From Rhodopseudomonas infernalis (GTDB lineage Bacteria > Pseudomonadota > Alphaproteobacteria > Rhizobiales > Xanthobacteraceae): a stretch of DNA of 64,000 bases. Where the stretch lies: NCBI RefSeq assembly GCF_022271405.1, contig NZ_JAJNAL010000011.1, forward strand, positions 1-64,000, written 5' to 3'. The notes under the pieces are model-generated. The model worked only from the letters and a program-made list of their open reading frames with translations. It searched no databases and was not told the origin of the DNA. Each line of letters starts with the position of its first letter. The first letter of the stretch is position 1. Below are positions 62,009 through 64,000 of this stretch, piece after piece. A program made the position numbers and the translations under genes.

Positions 62009-62124
62009 CGTCATTGCGAGGAGTACCCGGATCGGCGCTTCGCGCCGTCCGAGCACAGGCTCTGCGACGAAGCAATCCAGCGTAGTGCGCGGGACTGGAT
62101 TGCTTCGCTTCGCTCGCAATGACG
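62009..62124. repeat. Palindromic intergenic repeat, family E (copy 2, inverted)
   Basis: This copy reads CGTCATTGCGAGGAG...GGCGCTTCGCGCCGTCC...GACGAAGCAATCCAG...GGATTGCTTCGCTTCGCTCG...CAATGACG. It is the reverse complement of 37443-37564 with few differences. A short family F tail (GCCCGGCCATGACGGCG) follows at 62151-62166. Confidence 0.85.
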
Positions 62125-62184
62125 GAGGAGGGGGCTCGCTCTCTCGACAAGCCCGGCCATGACGGCGTTGTGAGTTCGGTGAAA

Positions 62185-64000
62185 CTAATTCGCCTTCGGC
62201 TCGGTGGCCGGTGCGGTGGCGGCTGGCGCTGCCGGGGGCTCGGCTGCTGTGTCCGGCTCGCTCTTGCGGCCGCCGCCGGTGATGCGCTCGAGCACGGAGC
62301 GGACGGCGTCGCGGGTCTTCTTGTCCTTGACGGCGTCGAGCAGGGGCGCGGAGGCGGGGGAGCGGCGGATCAGGCTTTCCGGATCGGGGAAGATCAGGGG
62401 ATCGTCCCAGGGGCCCTCGACGATAAACGGCAGTTCGAAACCGGCCGCCGCGCCGGAGGCGTTGGCGAGGCTGGCGACGCCTTTAAGATCGTATTCCCGC
62501 GACGGCACCGAGGCCGTGCCGGTCAGCGAGATTTTCGCGGTGGGGCCGTCGATGCGGATGTCGTCGGCGGTGGCGACGCCGTCGCTGAAGCGCACTGCGA
62601 CGTTGAGGGTGGTGAACGGCGTCTTGCCGTTGCGGAAATTGCCGCCGCCCGACAGCGGCCGGCGCTCCAGCCGCTTCAGCAATTGCTCGACGTTGAAGCC
62701 GGTGATGGCGCCGTCATGGCCGGTGAGCAGCGCCGAGCCGTCGAGCGACTGCGCCAGCCCGAACGGACTGGAGCCGGTGGCTTCCAGCGAAATACCAAGA
62801 TTGCCGCGGCCCGACAGATTGCGCACGCCGAGCAGGTCGGAGGCGCAGGCTTGGAGATCGACGTCCCTGAACTGGAACTGGGTCTTGATGTTGGCAACGT
62901 TGTCGCGCCGCGACACGCCGAGCGTGCCCTGGACGATGCCGCCATAGATCTGCGCCTCGCCGACGCTGAGCGCCAGCGCGCCCCCGCGCAGATTGGCGCT
63001 GAGCGCGGTGCGCCCCAGCGTCGAGGAGCCGAGCACGACCTTGGCGGCCGACAGCCGTACGTCGAGGTCGATCGGGTTGGTGGAGCCGAGGTCGAACAGC
63101 TGCCTGTTCCAGTCGCGGGCGCCGCTGGCGAGCAGCCGGACCGTCGAGATGTAGGGCGTGGCGTCGATCGAACCGGCGGCGAGCGTCGCCTGCAGGCCCT
63201 GATGGCCGCCGGCGATGGTGTAGGTCATCACGCCTTCGGCGACGTTCTTGTCGAGCTCGATATTGACGTTGGTCAGCGCCACGGCGGGCCCGACCAGGCT
63301 GGCGCGCGCCTTCATGGCGAAACGGCCGAAGCCGCCGGCGCCGGGCGGTTCCTGGCCGGCCCAGCGCAGTGCGTTGCGCAGCGAGGCGCTGTCGGCCGAC
63401 AGCGTGCCTTCGAGCACGAGGCTCGACTTATTGGCGATCGCGCCGTCGAACGCGAGCTTCATCGGCGCGCCGGCGAGCCGCAGCTTGAGGCCGGAGCGCT
63501 CCCCCGCCAGCGCCGCGATGAAGTCATTGACGCTGATGCTGCCGTCGATGCGCTCGCCGCGCCAGTCGAACTGGCCGGCGGCCGCGAAGGTGCGCGAGAT
63601 CGACGGCCAAGCCAGCGCCAGATCGATGTCGCTGATGTGCTCCAACACGTTGCTGGCGTCGTCCCGATAGGTCAGCGTGCCGTCCTGCAGCCGGATTTCG
63701 GAGAACGACACCTGATCGTCGAGCCCCGGCTTCATCGTCCGCGTCAGGCTCTTGATGAAAGGCGTCCAGTTGCTGCCACCGTCGGCATCGCGGACCACCC
63801 GGATGGTCGGCCGGATCAGTGCGATGTCGGCGATCTCGAAGCGGCGCAGCAGCAGCGGCAATAATCGCAGATTGGCCGTGAGTGTCTCGACGCTGAGGGC
63901 GGTTTCAGGTCCGCCGTCGCCGTTGCCCTTCAGCCGGACTGCGTTGAAGGTGACATAACTGCGCGGAAACACTGCAACGTCGATATCGCCGTCGACCGCA
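62185..64000 (-). CDS. AsmA-family protein (partial, runs off the right edge)
   Basis: The visible 605 residues are the middle and C-terminal part of an AsmA-like protein; the reading frame is open through base 64000, so the N-terminus is outside. Typical features are VFPRSYVTFNAVRL at the left of the visible part, LPLLLRRFEIADIALIRPTIRV, repeated beta-strand-rich blocks, and the AsmA C-terminal segment GNLGISLEATGSSPFGLAQSL and DGAITGFNVEQLLKRLE. AsmA proteins span the periplasm and are thought to carry lipid between the membranes. The extreme C-terminus is Ala/Pro-rich. Confidence 0.9.
   Translation of the reverse strand, partial: AVDGDIDVAVFPRSYVTFNAVRLKGNGDGGPETALSVETLTANLRLLPLLLRRFEIADIALIRPTIRVVRDADGGSNWTPFIKSLTRTMKPGLDDQVSFSEIRLQDGTLTYRDDASNVLEHISDIDLALAWPSISRTFAAAGQFDWRGERIDGSISVNDFIAALAGERSGLKLRLAGAPMKLAFDGAIANKSSLVLEGTLSADSASLRNALRWAGQEPPGAGGFGRFAMKARASLVGPAVALTNVNIELDKNVAEGVMTYTIAGGHQGLQATLAAGSIDATPYISTVRLLASGARDWNRQLFDLGSTNPIDLDVRLSAAKVVLGSSTLGRTALSANLRGGALALSVGEAQIYGGIVQGTLGVSRRDNVANIKTQFQFRDVDLQACASDLLGVRNLSGRGNLGISLEATGSSPFGLAQSLDGSALLTGHDGAITGFNVEQLLKRLERRPLSGGGNFRNGKTPFTTLNVAVRFSDGVATADDIRIDGPTAKISLTGTASVPSREYDLKGVASLANASGAAAGFELPFIVEGPWDDPLIFPDPESLIRRSPASAPLLDAVKDKKTRDAVRSVLERITGGGRKSEPDTAAEPPAAPAATAPATEPKAN

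Noticed and set aside
62119-63864. Open frame of 581 codons on the plus strand opposite the AsmA gene
   Set aside because: It is a shadow of the AsmA frame; no motif, and its composition is typical of reverse-strand translation.
1-64000. CRISPR array, tRNA, rRNA, insertion sequence or prophage
   Set aside because: No regularly spaced direct repeats, no GTTCGA-type tRNA arm in a plausible cloverleaf, no transposase or integrase was found.

Overview
The window is a contiguous, high-GC, gene-dense stretch of an alphaproteobacterial chromosome. The best match is Rhodopseudomonas palustris or a close relative in the Nitrobacteraceae (Bradyrhizobiaceae). The reasons are the type II glutamine synthetase beside a DUF2735 gene, split transhydrogenase genes (pntAA, pntAB, pntB) behind a tiny aa3-oxidase subunit IV gene, a GapR-type nucleoid protein, a cysteine-free bL36, and several families of palindromic intergenic repeats of the kind common in that group. 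I see no rRNA, tRNA, CRISPR array, insertion sequence or phage gene.

Layout. 0.1-5.4 kb: sulfur assimilation (sulfate-binding protein, divergent from cysG, DUF2849, cysI, DUF934), bounded on both sides by copies of one palindromic repeat. 5.7-8.4 kb: nitrogen metabolism (glutaminase, DUF2735, glnII with a -24/-12 promoter). 8.8-13.4 kb: a CAP-domain lipoprotein, a patatin-like lipase, 3-hydroxybutyrate dehydrogenase and a polysaccharide flippase. 13.7-15.6 kb: an overlapping PAS sensor and chemoreceptor pair. 15.7-23.5 kb: small secreted and housekeeping genes (bL36, OsmC, pyruvate kinase, DUF1036, DUF1244, GapR). 23.7-29.6 kb: cell-envelope enzymes (DUF882 peptidase-like protein, L,D-transpeptidase) and an orphan sigma-54 response regulator. 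29.7-33.7 kb: a TerC-family membrane protein behind a structured leader, an M3 oligopeptidase, and an AbrB/Doc toxin-antitoxin pair. 34.1-37.4 kb: the transhydrogenase operon. 37.6-49.5 kb: small enzymes, rpsU, aqpZ, purEK, two cyclic-di-GMP proteins and two DUF465 proteins. 49.6-55.1 kb: a nitrilase, flavin-reductase-like protein and ABC importer cluster with a divergent regulator. 55.2-62.0 kb: a polyamine-type ABC transporter whose two permease genes are separated by a 3.8-kb catabolic-looking module. 62.2 kb to the right edge: an AsmA-family gene that runs out of the window.

How the genes work together. The sulfur cluster imports sulfate and reduces sulfite using siroheme made by CysG, but no PAPS reductase or sulfate adenylyltransferase lies beside it. 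Glutaminase and glutamine synthetase sit together and oppose each other in glutamine turnover. The nitrilase cluster looks like an uptake-and-hydrolysis unit for a nitrogen- or sulfur-containing organic compound.

The most interesting signals are: (1) a predicted H-type pseudoknot that would cover the ribosome-binding site of the TerC gene; (2) the AbrB/Doc pair with a long palindrome over its -10 box; (3) the split polyamine transporter, where rejoining the two borders would restore a stop/start overlap; (4) the nitrilase cluster with repeated TCGGA-N4-TCCGA sites in the divergent promoter region.
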